NCBI RefSeq assembly: GCF_009760925.1
Contig: NZ_VRLV01000024.1
Coordinates: forward strand, 95,440-138,112
Source: Nonomuraea typhae
GTDB lineage: Bacteria; Actinomycetota; Actinomycetes; Streptosporangiales; Streptosporangiaceae
Direction of reading: 5' to 3'
Length of the DNA: 42,673 nt
The position numbers and the translations under genes are program-made. The notes under the pieces were generated by a model, which did no database searches, had not been told where the DNA came from, and worked only from the letters and a program-made list of their open reading frames with translations. Shown here piece by piece: positions 1 through 6,284 of this stretch (positions are counted from its first letter, which is position 1; every line of letters begins with the position of its first letter).

Positions 1-88
1 CGCCCCCCATCAAGGAGGAGTTCGCCGCATTGACCACGGCGTCGACCTCCTGCATGGTGATATCTCCCTTAACAAGAGTGATGTCCAT
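1..88 (-). CDS. Macro-domain protein (ADP-ribose binding/hydrolase), 5' end only
   Basis: The minus strand from position 88 starts MDITLVKGDITMQEVDAVVN and continues AANSSLMGG to the window edge. The combination GDIT...VDAVVNAANSSLMGG is the hallmark N-terminus of macro domains (YmdB/Af1521 type), which bind ADP-ribose and often hydrolyse O-acetyl-ADP-ribose or ADP-ribosyl modifications. Only 29 codons are present, so activity cannot be judged. GGTGAG directly precedes the ATG. It diverges from blaI, with 54 bp between the two starts. Confidence 0.85.
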   Translation of the reverse strand, partial: MDITLVKGDITMQEVDAVVNAANSSLMGG

Positions 89-122
89 CTCACCAGCATC
101 CCGGATGGCTGCTCGACACGTT

Positions 123-132
123 GTAGTACTAC
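123..132. promoter_or_regulatory. Probable BlaI operator (palindrome)
   Basis: The perfect 10-bp palindrome GTAGTACTAC lies 10 bp upstream of the BlaI start, between the divergent macro-domain and BlaI genes. It carries the TACTAC/GTAGTA halves typical of BlaI/MecI operators. Autoregulation, and possibly control of the macro-domain gene, is inferred. Confidence 0.65.
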
Positions 133-142
133 GCTGGAGCGT

Positions 143-499
143 GTGAAGGGTCTTGGCGAGCTTGAGCGCAGCATCATGAACATCCTCTGGGCGCAGAGCA
201 GCCCGCTGACAGCCCGTGAGGTGGGCCGGCTCATCGCCGAGCGCGACCTCGCCCCCACCACGGTGATGACCGTCCTCGACCGGCTGACCCGCAAGGGCTT
301 CCTCAACCGCATCCGTGACGGCCGGGCATGGCGTTACGAACCTGCGGAAAGCCGCGACACGTACATCGCCGAGCTTATGCTTGAGGCTCTGGAAATGACG
401 GGCGACCGATCGGCCGCCCTGACCCGCTTCGCCCAGGCGGTCGCCGCCGATGAGGCGGAGATCCTGCGCAAAGCCCTTACGGAGCTGGAGGACGAGTGA
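143..499 (+). CDS. BlaI/MecI/CopY family transcriptional repressor
   Basis: 118 residues, the usual length for the family. It opens MKGLGELERSIMNILW, the typical start, followed by the winged helix (LTAREVGRLIAERDLAPTTV then a recognition helix with TVLDRLTRKGFL) and a C-terminal dimerisation part. GTG start at 143 with GGAG three bases upstream. These repressors hold off beta-lactamase or envelope-stress genes until a partner M56 protease inactivates them; here that partner is the next gene, which overlaps by 4 bp. A BlaI-type palindrome sits just upstream. Confidence 0.92.
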   Translation: MKGLGELERSIMNILWAQSSPLTAREVGRLIAERDLAPTTVMTVLDRLTRKGFLNRIRDGRAWRYEPAESRDTYIAELMLEALEMTGDRSAALTRFAQAVAADEAEILRKALTELEDE

Positions 500-1404
500 T
501 AACCGCCGCCGCGCTGGCAGCGCTCGCGACCGCGTGCGCGCTCGGCGCCTGGCGATTCACCTCCGCACGCTGGACCTACCGCGCCCCCAAGACCGCCATC
601 ATCCTCTGGCAGGCACTCGGCCTGGCCTGGGGGCTGGCCACCACGGGCGCGATGCTCGCCTACGCCGTTCAGCCGTACGAGCGGGGTCTCCTGCACGGAC
701 TGATCGCCTTCGCCCAAGGCTGGCCGCCCGTCACCCCCTGGGACCTGCCCCACCTGGTCGCCCTCGTGGCCGGCCTGACCGCGCTGGCCGTGCTCGTCGC
801 CGTGACCCTGGCGGCGGGCGTCCAGGCGCTGCGTGCCCGCCGCCGCCACCGCGAGCTGCTGGCCCTCATCTCCCGCGACGACCCCTTCGTGCCCGGCGTG
901 CGCGTGCTCGACCACCCGGGCGCCGCCGCGTACTGCGTGCCCGGCCTGCGCTCCCAGGTCGTCATCAGCGCGGGCGCGCTCAAGCTGCTGTCGGACGACG
1001 AGCTGACCGCGGTGCTCGCCCACGAGGCCGCGCACGTCCGCGAGCGTCACGACCTGGTCCTGCTGCCCTTCGGCGCGCTGCGCCGCCTGCTGCCCTGGTC
1101 CAAGGTGGTGTGCGAGGCGCAGTCCCAGGTCGAGCTGCTGGTCGAGATGGCCGCCGACGACCGTGCCCGCCGCTACTGCTCGCCCCGCCGCCTGGCCACC
1201 GCGCTGCTGCGCTTCGGTACGGCCGGCGCCATGCCCGCTCCGCACGGGATGCTGGGCAGCGTGAGCTCGGCCAACGTCATGGCCCGGGTGAACCGCCTGG
1301 TCAAGCCGGACCCGGAGCTCCAGCCCCACTTCCGCTACGGCTACCTCGGCCTCTCGGCCGCCCTCCTGTCCGCCGCGGCCTTCCTCTGGGTGATGCCCCT
1401 CTAG
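496..1404 (+). CDS. M56-family integral membrane metallopeptidase
   Basis: 302 residues, GTG start overlapping the blaI stop (GTGA). Hydrophobic segments near residues 1-15, 30-55, 85-110 and at the C-terminus (about 280-302) flank a cytoplasmic zinc-peptidase part with HEAAH at residues 176-180 (HExxH). This is the BlaR1/MecR1 protease core, but without the penicillin-binding sensor domain those proteins carry, as is usual for actinobacterial BlaI partners. Likely role: regulated destruction of the BlaI repressor. The signal it senses cannot be read from the sequence. Confidence 0.9.
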   Translation: MITAAALAALATACALGAWRFTSARWTYRAPKTAIILWQALGLAWGLATTGAMLAYAVQPYERGLLHGLIAFAQGWPPVTPWDLPHLVALVAGLTALAVLVAVTLAAGVQALRARRRHRELLALISRDDPFVPGVRVLDHPGAAAYCVPGLRSQVVISAGALKLLSDDELTAVLAHEAAHVRERHDLVLLPFGALRRLLPWSKVVCEAQSQVELLVEMAADDRARRYCSPRRLATALLRFGTAGAMPAPHGMLGSVSSANVMARVNRLVKPDPELQPHFRYGYLGLSAALLSAAAFLWVMPL

Positions 1405-1419
1405 CTCACCAAGGACCGC

Positions 1420-1452
1420 TTGCAACTGTTAGCTCCTCGTTTGCAATTGCAA
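1420..1452. promoter_or_regulatory. Triple TTGCAA operator upstream of the XRE regulator
   Basis: Three copies of the self-palindromic hexamer TTGCAA occur at 1420-1425, 1441-1446 and 1447-1452; the last two form a 12-bp palindrome. The first and second are 21 bp apart, two helical turns, so they face the same side of the DNA. Autoregulation by the XRE protein starting at 1470 is the likely use (inference). Confidence 0.5.
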
Positions 1453-1469
1453 GCACCTTGAGGCAGACT

Positions 1470-1967
1470 ATGGGCATGGCACTGCCCAAGGTCGGTTCGA
1501 TCGGCGAGTACATCCGCGAGCAGCGGCAGCAGGCGAAGATCTCACTGCGCCAGCTGGCCGCCGCCGCCGGGGTCTCCAACCCCTACCTCAGCCAGATCGA
1601 GCGCGGCCTGCGCAAACCGAGCGCGGAGATCCTCAACCAGATCGCCAAGGGTCTCCACATCTCGGCGCAGGCGCTCTACGTGCAGGCGGGTCTCATCGAA
1701 GACCGGGAGCCGCCGAGCGACGTGGAGGCCGCGATCCGGGCCGACACCCACATCACCGGGCGGCAACGCCAGGTGCTCATCGACATCTACGAGTCGTTTC
1801 GCAAAGAGAACCGCGCCGAGGACGAGCAGACCTCCCAGAACGCCCGTCCCCAGCGCGATCCCGATTCGGACGACGCGCCGCTGCCGCAGGAATACCTCGC
1901 CGCTCTCGAGCCTTACGCGGCGACCTCGAGCAACGGCACCGTCACCCAGGAAACCAAGGAAGGTTAA
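1470..1967 (+). CDS. XRE-family helix-turn-helix regulator (Rv0474-like)
   Basis: 165 residues from the ATG at 1470, preceded by GAGG at 1460-1463; an ATG at 1476 is the alternative. An XRE helix-turn-helix occupies about residues 10-65 (LRQLAAAAGVSNPYLSQIER, then LRKPSAEILNQIAKGL). The rest is acidic and probably disordered. It ends 3 bp before the HBHA-like gene. The order XRE-HBHA-DUF2516 matches M. tuberculosis Rv0474-Rv0475-Rv0476, so a role in controlling this operon is likely. Confidence 0.88.
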   Translation: MGMALPKVGSIGEYIREQRQQAKISLRQLAAAAGVSNPYLSQIERGLRKPSAEILNQIAKGLHISAQALYVQAGLIEDREPPSDVEAAIRADTHITGRQRQVLIDIYESFRKENRAEDEQTSQNARPQRDPDSDDAPLPQEYLAALEPYAATSSNGTVTQETKEG

Positions 1968-1970
1968 CCC

Positions 1971-2495
1971 ATGACGCTCGCCACCGAGGTCAAGAAGCTG
2001 ACCGAGTCCAAGCCCTTCTACGCGGTCGCGGGCGCCGGCGACTACGCCGTCGAGAAGCTGCGGGAGCTGCCCGAGCAGTTGCTGAAGCTCCAGGAGCGGC
2101 GCGCCGAGATCGCCAAGGACCTGCCCGAGCGGGCCCGCGTGCTGAGCGGCAAGGCCGAGGGCTTCGCCCGCGACCTGCCCGAGAAGGCTCGCGCCTACGC
2201 CGACGAGCTGGGCCACAAGGCCACCGAGGCCGCTTCGGAGCTCGGCCACAAGGCGACCGAGGTCTACGAGCAGTTCGCCAGCCGCGGCCGCAAGGTCGTC
2301 AGCAAGGTGAGCGGCGAGGCCGCGCTGGAGCTGGAGGAGGTCTCGGAGAGCGCCGAGCCCGCCACCGCCGCGGTCGCCACCACGCGCCGGCCCGCCGCCC
2401 CGAAGAGCACCACCGAGAAGCCGGCCACCGCGAAGCCGGCCACCGCGAAGAAGAGCACCCGCACGACCTCGCGCACGGACAAGCCCAAGGCCTGA
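1971..2495 (+). CDS. Heparin-binding hemagglutinin (HBHA)-like coiled-coil protein
   Basis: 174 residues with the HBHA-type start (TLATEVKKLTESKPFYAVAG), a long alpha-helical coiled-coil region at about residues 20-125 rich in E/R/K/L, and a C-terminal tail at about 145-174 made of K/A/T/P repeats (EKPATAKPATAKK). In mycobacteria the lysine-rich tail is methylated and binds glycosaminoglycans, and HBHA also associates with membrane and lipid inclusions. In this probably free-living organism an envelope role is more likely than adhesion (inference). Strong AAGGAAGG ribosome site at 1957-1964. Confidence 0.85.
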   Translation: MTLATEVKKLTESKPFYAVAGAGDYAVEKLRELPEQLLKLQERRAEIAKDLPERARVLSGKAEGFARDLPEKARAYADELGHKATEAASELGHKATEVYEQFASRGRKVVSKVSGEAALELEEVSESAEPATAAVATTRRPAAPKSTTEKPATAKPATAKKSTRTTSRTDKPKA

Positions 2496-2506
2496 CCTGG
2501 CGCCTC

Positions 2507-2540
2507 AGGACCCGTCCCCACCAGGGGCCGGGTCCTTTCT
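2507..2540 (+). terminator. Rho-independent terminator after the HBHA-like gene
   Basis: Perfect 8-bp stem AGGACCCG (2507-2514) / CGGGTCCT (2529-2536) with a 14-nt loop, followed by TTCT. It lies 12 bp past the HBHA-like stop. Confidence 0.7.
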
Positions 2541-2605
2541 GTTGCCCGCGTGCCCGAGTTGCGCACTAGGCTGGGGCCGACAACGCAGCCTTGGGCGGAG
2601 CCAAC

Positions 2606-2974
2606 ATGAGTGTGATCAACGGCGTTCTCAACCTTCTTTTCCTGGTGCTGGCCGTCGGCATCCTGGGCATGTCGCTCTACGCGCTGATCCACGCGCTACG
2701 CGTGCCGGGCAACGCCTTCATCTCGGCGGGCAAGCTGAAGAAGGAACTGTGGCTGCTGATCCTCGGCCTGGCGACGCTGTTCGCCGCCGCCGGATCGTGG
2801 TCGTACTTCACCGCCTTCATGATCTACGGCGGCGCCGTCTTCATCGGCATCGGCCTGGGCATCTTCTCGATCATCGCGGTGATCGCGGCCACGGTGTACA
2901 TCGTGGACGTCAAGCCTGCGGTGAAGGGCATGGGCGGCCGGGGCGGCAGCAACGGTCCCTACGGCCCCTGGTGA
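2606..2974 (+). CDS. DUF2516 small integral membrane protein (Rv0476-like)
   Basis: 122 residues from the ATG at 2606, with GGAG at 2597-2600. Three hydrophobic segments: about residues 3-28, 50-68 and 72-100. The C-terminus is glycine-rich. The family is conserved in actinobacteria next to HBHA; its function is unknown. A terminator separates it from the HBHA-like gene, so it probably has its own promoter. Its 3' end overlaps the convergent SGNH hydrolase gene by 16 bp. Confidence 0.85.
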   Translation: MSVINGVLNLLFLVLAVGILGMSLYALIHALRVPGNAFISAGKLKKELWLLILGLATLFAAAGSWSYFTAFMIYGGAVFIGIGLGIFSIIAVIAATVYIVDVKPAVKGMGGRGGSNGPYGPW

Positions 2975-3666
2975 CCCGCCAGGCCGGCGCCCTCGAGCGC
3001 GCCGGCCAGCCACCGGGCCAGGTCCGCGTGACCGGCGAAGGTGGGATGCACCCCGTCGGGCAGGAGCACCTCCGCGCGGCGGCCGGTGATCCAGCGCTGC
3101 CGCAGCGGGTCCAGGAACGTGACCTCCTCCCTGGCGGCCACCTCGGCCAGCGCGTCGCGGACGGCGAACGCCTTGGGCGGGGCGGCGTCCAGCCAGATCG
3201 GGCCGACCATGACCATGCGGGTCTCCGGCCAGCGGGCCCGGACCGTCCACAGGAGTTCCGCGGCGGCCCGCCGTACGCCCAGGGTGTGCCAGCGGCGGTC
3301 GTTGTGGCCGCCTGAGATGACCAGCAGGTCGGGGGCGGGGCGCCAGGCGAGCTCGGCCTCGAAGGAGTCCCGGAAGGTGCGGCCCACGCGGCCTTTGTTG
3401 AGGTAGCCGGTGCCGCCCGCGCCGGCGATGACGGGCTGCCAGCCGAGCAGGCGGGCGGTTTCCGAGGCGTAGCTGCCCCAGGTGGGGACGGGGCCGGAGC
3501 CGACGGTGAAGCTGTCGCCCACGAACATCAGCACGGGTGCGGCCTTCTGCTGGACCGGGGTGGGGGCGGAATGGACGGCGTCGCCCGCCGCACTGCTACA
3601 TCCGGAACAAAACGCCAGAATCAGCGCGGCTGGTGCGATCAACTGGCGATGCATCAGGCCGCGCAT
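2959..3666 (-). CDS. SGNH/GDSL-type hydrolase, exported, possible lipoprotein
   Basis: 235 residues. An N-terminal signal (APAALILAFCSGCSSAAG) ends in a cysteine cluster resembling a lipobox. The hydrolase blocks are visible: VGDSFTVGSG (block I Ser), a Gly block (GAGGTGYLN), GGHND (block III Asn) and DGVHPTFAGH (block V Asp-His). Likely an extracytoplasmic esterase or acyl hydrolase of unknown substrate. The ATG at 3666 has GAGGTGATC just upstream. It diverges from the AlaX-like gene with only 30 bp between starts. Confidence 0.87.
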   Translation of the reverse strand: MRGLMHRQLIAPAALILAFCSGCSSAAGDAVHSAPTPVQQKAAPVLMFVGDSFTVGSGPVPTWGSYASETARLLGWQPVIAGAGGTGYLNKGRVGRTFRDSFEAELAWRPAPDLLVISGGHNDRRWHTLGVRRAAAELLWTVRARWPETRMVMVGPIWLDAAPPKAFAVRDALAEVAAREEVTFLDPLRQRWITGRRAEVLLPDGVHPTFAGHADLARWLAGALEGAGLAGHQGP

Positions 3667-3696
3667 GATCACCTCGTGGGCTCTAAGCTGCCGGGC

Positions 3697-4431
3697 ATGA
3701 GCTCCGACCTCCACGGGCGCACCGAGCGCCTTGAGCTGTCCGACCAGAACCTGCGTGAGTTCGAGGCTGTCGTGCTGGACGCGACACCCGAGGGGATCGT
3801 CTTGAGCAGGTCGGCATTCTACCCAGGTGGCGGCGGTCAGCCGGCGGATCAGGGAGTTCTGCTCTGGCTGGGTGTCGAAACCCGGATCGCCGGGGTGCGC
3901 AAAGGCGACGATCTCTACCTGATTCCGGCCGAGGGCGATCCGATTCCCCCGGTCGGGACGGTCGTGCGGGCGGCCGTGGCCGACGAGCGGCGTTCGGCGC
4001 TGATGCGCACCCATTCGGGGCTGCACGTGTTGTGCGGGGTCGTCTTCCGCGACTACGGCTCGCTGGTGACGGGCGGCAACATGGAGCCGTTCAGCGCCCG
4101 CATGGACTTCAACCTGCCGGAGGTGCCAGCGGGGTTCAAGGAGGCGGTCGAGGACGCCTGCAACGCCGAGATCGGCCTCGACCGGCGCATCGACATCCGG
4201 GTGCTGCCGCGCGGGGAGGCGTTCGAGATCCCGGACATCATCCGCACCGCCACCAACCTCGTGCCCGAGGAGGTCGAGGAGGTGCGGATCGTGGACATCG
4301 TCGGCCTGGACACCCAGGCCGACGGCGGCACCCACGTGGGCTCCACCGGCCAGATCGGCCGGATCAAGGTCACCAAGATCGAGAGCAAGGGCAAGGGTTT
4401 CCGCCGCCTGCGGATCGCGATCTCCGACTAG
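3697..4431 (+). CDS. AlaX-type alanyl-tRNA editing protein
   Basis: 244 residues. AlaX proteins are stand-alone relatives of the AlaRS editing domain and hydrolyse Ser-tRNA(Ala) or Gly-tRNA(Ala). Seen here: the FYPGGGGQPADQG block, RTHSGLHVL (metal-binding HxxxH) and a C-terminal GGTHVGSTGQIGRI block. The residue before GGTHV is Asp (QADGGTHV), where AlaRS and many AlaX proteins have the zinc-ligand Cys. There is no obvious Shine-Dalgarno before the ATG at 3697. The stop overlaps that of the convergent XRE gene by 4 bp. Confidence 0.9.
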   Translation: MSSDLHGRTERLELSDQNLREFEAVVLDATPEGIVLSRSAFYPGGGGQPADQGVLLWLGVETRIAGVRKGDDLYLIPAEGDPIPPVGTVVRAAVADERRSALMRTHSGLHVLCGVVFRDYGSLVTGGNMEPFSARMDFNLPEVPAGFKEAVEDACNAEIGLDRRIDIRVLPRGEAFEIPDIIRTATNLVPEEVEEVRIVDIVGLDTQADGGTHVGSTGQIGRIKVTKIESKGKGFRRLRIAISD

Positions 4432-4637
4432 GCGTCGGGGGTGTAGGCGAGCAGGTCGCCCGGCTGGCACTCCAGCGCCTCGCACAGCCGGATGAGCGTG
4501 GAGAAGCGGATGGCCTTGGCGTGGCCGTTCTTGAGGATGGACAGGTTGACCACCGTGATCTCCACGCGGTGCGACAGCTCGGTGAGCGTCATCTGACGTT
4601 CCTTGAGCAGTTGGTCCAGGCGAATGTGGATCGGCAT
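4428..4637 (-). CDS. Small XRE-family regulator (YozG-like)
   Basis: 69 residues, almost entirely a Cro/CI helix-turn-helix (LDQLLKERQMTLTELSHRVE, then ITVVNLSILKNGHAKAIRFSTL) followed by LCEALECQPGDLLAY. It starts 1 bp after the DUF2975 stop (TGAcATG), so translation is coupled. Small XRE proteins paired with DUF2975 membrane proteins are widespread in Gram-positives; function unknown. It is the best candidate for the protein that binds the operators at 5237-5269. Confidence 0.9.
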   Translation of the reverse strand: MPIHIRLDQLLKERQMTLTELSHRVEITVVNLSILKNGHAKAIRFSTLIRLCEALECQPGDLLAYTPDA

Positions 4638-4638
4638 G

Positions 4639-5238
4639 TCAGATGGTCGCCTCCACCTCTTCGAGCAGGGCGAGGCCGCGCCGTACGATCTCCGCGATGC
4701 CGAGCGCGGCCGCGCCGAACAGCATGGCGACCAGCCCGCCGCCCGAGGGCGGCTGGACGGGGTTGACCTGGGTGAGCAGCACGCCCGACAGGAGCGTCTT
4801 GGCCAGCCAGGAGAGCACGGACGAGGCCGCGGTGCCGATGATGAGGGTCCAGCCGAGCGTGCGCAGGTGGCCGGCGGTGCGCGCGGAGAAGAGCGCGCGG
4901 TCGCCCGACCTGGCCAGGCGCAGGGCCCGCACGAGGCTCAGCAGCGCGAGCAGCCCGGTGACCAGCCAGGGCAGGTTGTCGAGCAGGTAGAGGCCGGCGA
5001 CCGGCGGCGAGGGCCGCGTGGAGCGGACCATGACCTCGCCCACGCCGCCGACGAAGGCGGCGTGCTCGGCGAGGGTGCCGGTCACGCCGGCCTCCGGCAC
5101 GGTGAGGACGACGCCGATGCCGCCGGCGTTCCCGAAGAAGGCCATGGACACGGCTTGCAGGAGCAGCCCTAAGCCGCCGAGACAAGCGAAGACGAAGGCG
5201 ATCGTGAACACGATCTCGAGCCTGGCGATCCATCTCAT
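4639..5238 (-). CDS. DUF2975 membrane protein
   Basis: 199 residues with four hydrophobic segments (about 5-35, 85-105, 125-150 and 165-185), the usual DUF2975 layout. Paired and translationally coupled with the XRE gene downstream. No Shine-Dalgarno precedes the ATG at 5238; a TACGAT -10 box lies 7 bp upstream, so a leaderless mRNA is likely. Role unknown; a membrane sensor for the XRE protein is an inference. Confidence 0.85.
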   Translation of the reverse strand: MRWIARLEIVFTIAFVFACLGGLGLLLQAVSMAFFGNAGGIGVVLTVPEAGVTGTLAEHAAFVGGVGEVMVRSTRPSPPVAGLYLLDNLPWLVTGLLALLSLVRALRLARSGDRALFSARTAGHLRTLGWTLIIGTAASSVLSWLAKTLLSGVLLTQVNPVQPPSGGGLVAMLFGAAALGIAEIVRRGLALLEEVEATI

Positions 5239-5269
5239 AACGATTATCGTAAATAACGAAAGTCGTTAT
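5237..5269 (-). promoter_or_regulatory. Promoter with two overlapping operators for the DUF2975-XRE operon
   Basis: AT-rich island in GC-rich DNA. CATAACGA (5236-5243) and TCGTTATG (5263-5270) are an 8-bp inverted repeat. Inside it are ACGATTATCGT (5240-5250) and TAACGA-AAG-TCGTTA (5254-5268). On the minus strand a -35 TCGACA and a -10 TACGAT with a 17-bp spacer can be drawn through it, and the second operator fills the spacer. Binding there would block RNA polymerase. It overlaps the stop codon of the upstream regulator gene. Confidence 0.65.
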
Positions 5270-6162
5270 GTCGAGGGCTCGATGACCCGCGCCATGCCGT
5301 CGAGCAGTGGCGTCAGGCCGAACTCGAAGAAGGCGTCGAGGTCCATGTCGTAGTCCTCGCCCAGCCCCGCGGTGACGGCGACGAAGTGCGGGTAGGCGCC
5401 GGAGGCGGCGATGGCGGCCAGGCCGGGTCCCTGCGCGTCCATCCACTTCTCCTCGTCCAGGCCGCTGGCCTCCTGCTGCTGGGTCCCGCGCTCCAGGTGT
5501 ACGGCCACGCCCTGGACGTAGTTGTAGAGCAGCACGTGAAGGTTGTGCCGGGTGAGCGCGTCGAGGCCGTAGCCGTCCAGGGCGGCCAGGACGAACTCGG
5601 CGTGCCGCATGAGGTTGGGCACGACCAGCGGCCGGGTCAGCGCGGTGACGTGCGGCAGCCAGGGGTGGCGGCGGCAGAGCGCCCACATGCTGCGCGCCGA
5701 CAACTCCAGGCGGGCCCGCCAGCCGTCCGGCGGGTCGGCGGGGTAGCCGGCCTCGCCGTAGGCGGCGTCGGCCATCAGGACGACCAGGTCCTCCTTGCCG
5801 GCCACGTGCCGGTAGAGGGACATGGTCGCCGCGCCGGTCCTGGAGGCGATGCCGCGCATGGACAGCGCGGCCAGGCCCTCGGCGTCGGCGATCTCGATGG
5901 CGACGCGGACGATGCGCTCGCGGGTGAGGTCGGAGGGCGTGGGGGTCCGGTCGCGGGCGGGGCCGACGACGGTGTAGCCGACACGGGGCTCGGCGGTGAT
6001 CACACCCTCCTGGGCCAGGGTGGTCAGCGCCTTGGCGGCGGTGGCCAGGGCGACGTCCCACTCGCGGGCCAGGCCACGGGTGGACGGGACCCTGTCGCCG
6101 GGCTTCAGCATGCCCTGGGCGATGCGCCGCTTGATGTCGGCCGCGATGTTCTCCGCCTTCAA
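5266..6162 (-). CDS. GntR-TetR fusion transcriptional regulator
   Basis: 298 residues from a TTG start at 6162, which has GGGAG six bases upstream; longer in-frame starts lack a ribosome site. Residues about 5-70 are a GntR winged helix (IAADIKRRIAQGMLKPGDRV, STRGLAREWDVALATAAKAL). Residues about 80-140 are a TetR helix-turn-helix (RERIVRVAIEIADAEGLAAL, MSLYRHVAGKEDL), then a TetR ligand-binding domain. This two-DNA-binding-domain class commonly controls a divergent flavin monooxygenase or efflux gene, as here. Confidence 0.88.
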   Translation of the reverse strand: MKAENIAADIKRRIAQGMLKPGDRVPSTRGLAREWDVALATAAKALTTLAQEGVITAEPRVGYTVVGPARDRTPTPSDLTRERIVRVAIEIADAEGLAALSMRGIASRTGAATMSLYRHVAGKEDLVVLMADAAYGEAGYPADPPDGWRARLELSARSMWALCRRHPWLPHVTALTRPLVVPNLMRHAEFVLAALDGYGLDALTRHNLHVLLYNYVQGVAVHLERGTQQQEASGLDEEKWMDAQGPGLAAIAASGAYPHFVAVTAGLGEDYDMDLDAFFEFGLTPLLDGMARVIEPST

Positions 6163-6182
6163 CGAGTTCTCCCATGTCCGCG

Positions 6183-6196
6183 CTGTACTAGTACAG
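6183..6196. promoter_or_regulatory. 14-bp palindromic operator for the GntR-TetR regulator
   Basis: CTGTACTAGTACAG is a perfect palindrome between the divergent regulator and FAD-monooxygenase genes. Further GTAC-containing half-sites (GTACTGTGTAC around 6231 and GCGTACAG around 6251) continue across the monooxygenase promoter. Binding by the GntR-TetR protein is inferred from position. Confidence 0.6.
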
Positions 6197-6215
6197 AAGC
6201 TAGCAGAAATGCCTG

Positions 6216-6244
6216 TTGCACCGGCTGTGCGTACTGTGTACATT
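6216..6244 (+). promoter_or_regulatory. Promoter of the FAD-monooxygenase gene
   Basis: -35 TTGCAC (6216-6221), 17-bp spacer, -10 TACATT (6239-6244), 40 bp before the GTG start. The GTAC repeats of the putative operator overlap the spacer and -10. Confidence 0.6.
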
Positions 6245-6284
6245 CACTTTGCGTACAGCGTCAACGACTGAATGGAGAACCCTC

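Noticed and set aside
334..1425. Long minus-strand open frame (363 codons) opposite blaI/M56
   Set aside because: It is a GC-skewed shadow: Gly/Arg/Gln-rich, no domain, and it lies opposite two well-supported genes.
4589..6175. Minus-strand open frame of 528 codons across the DUF2975 and GntR-TetR genes
   Set aside because: Arg/Pro/Gly-rich composition and complete overlap with recognisable genes in another frame.
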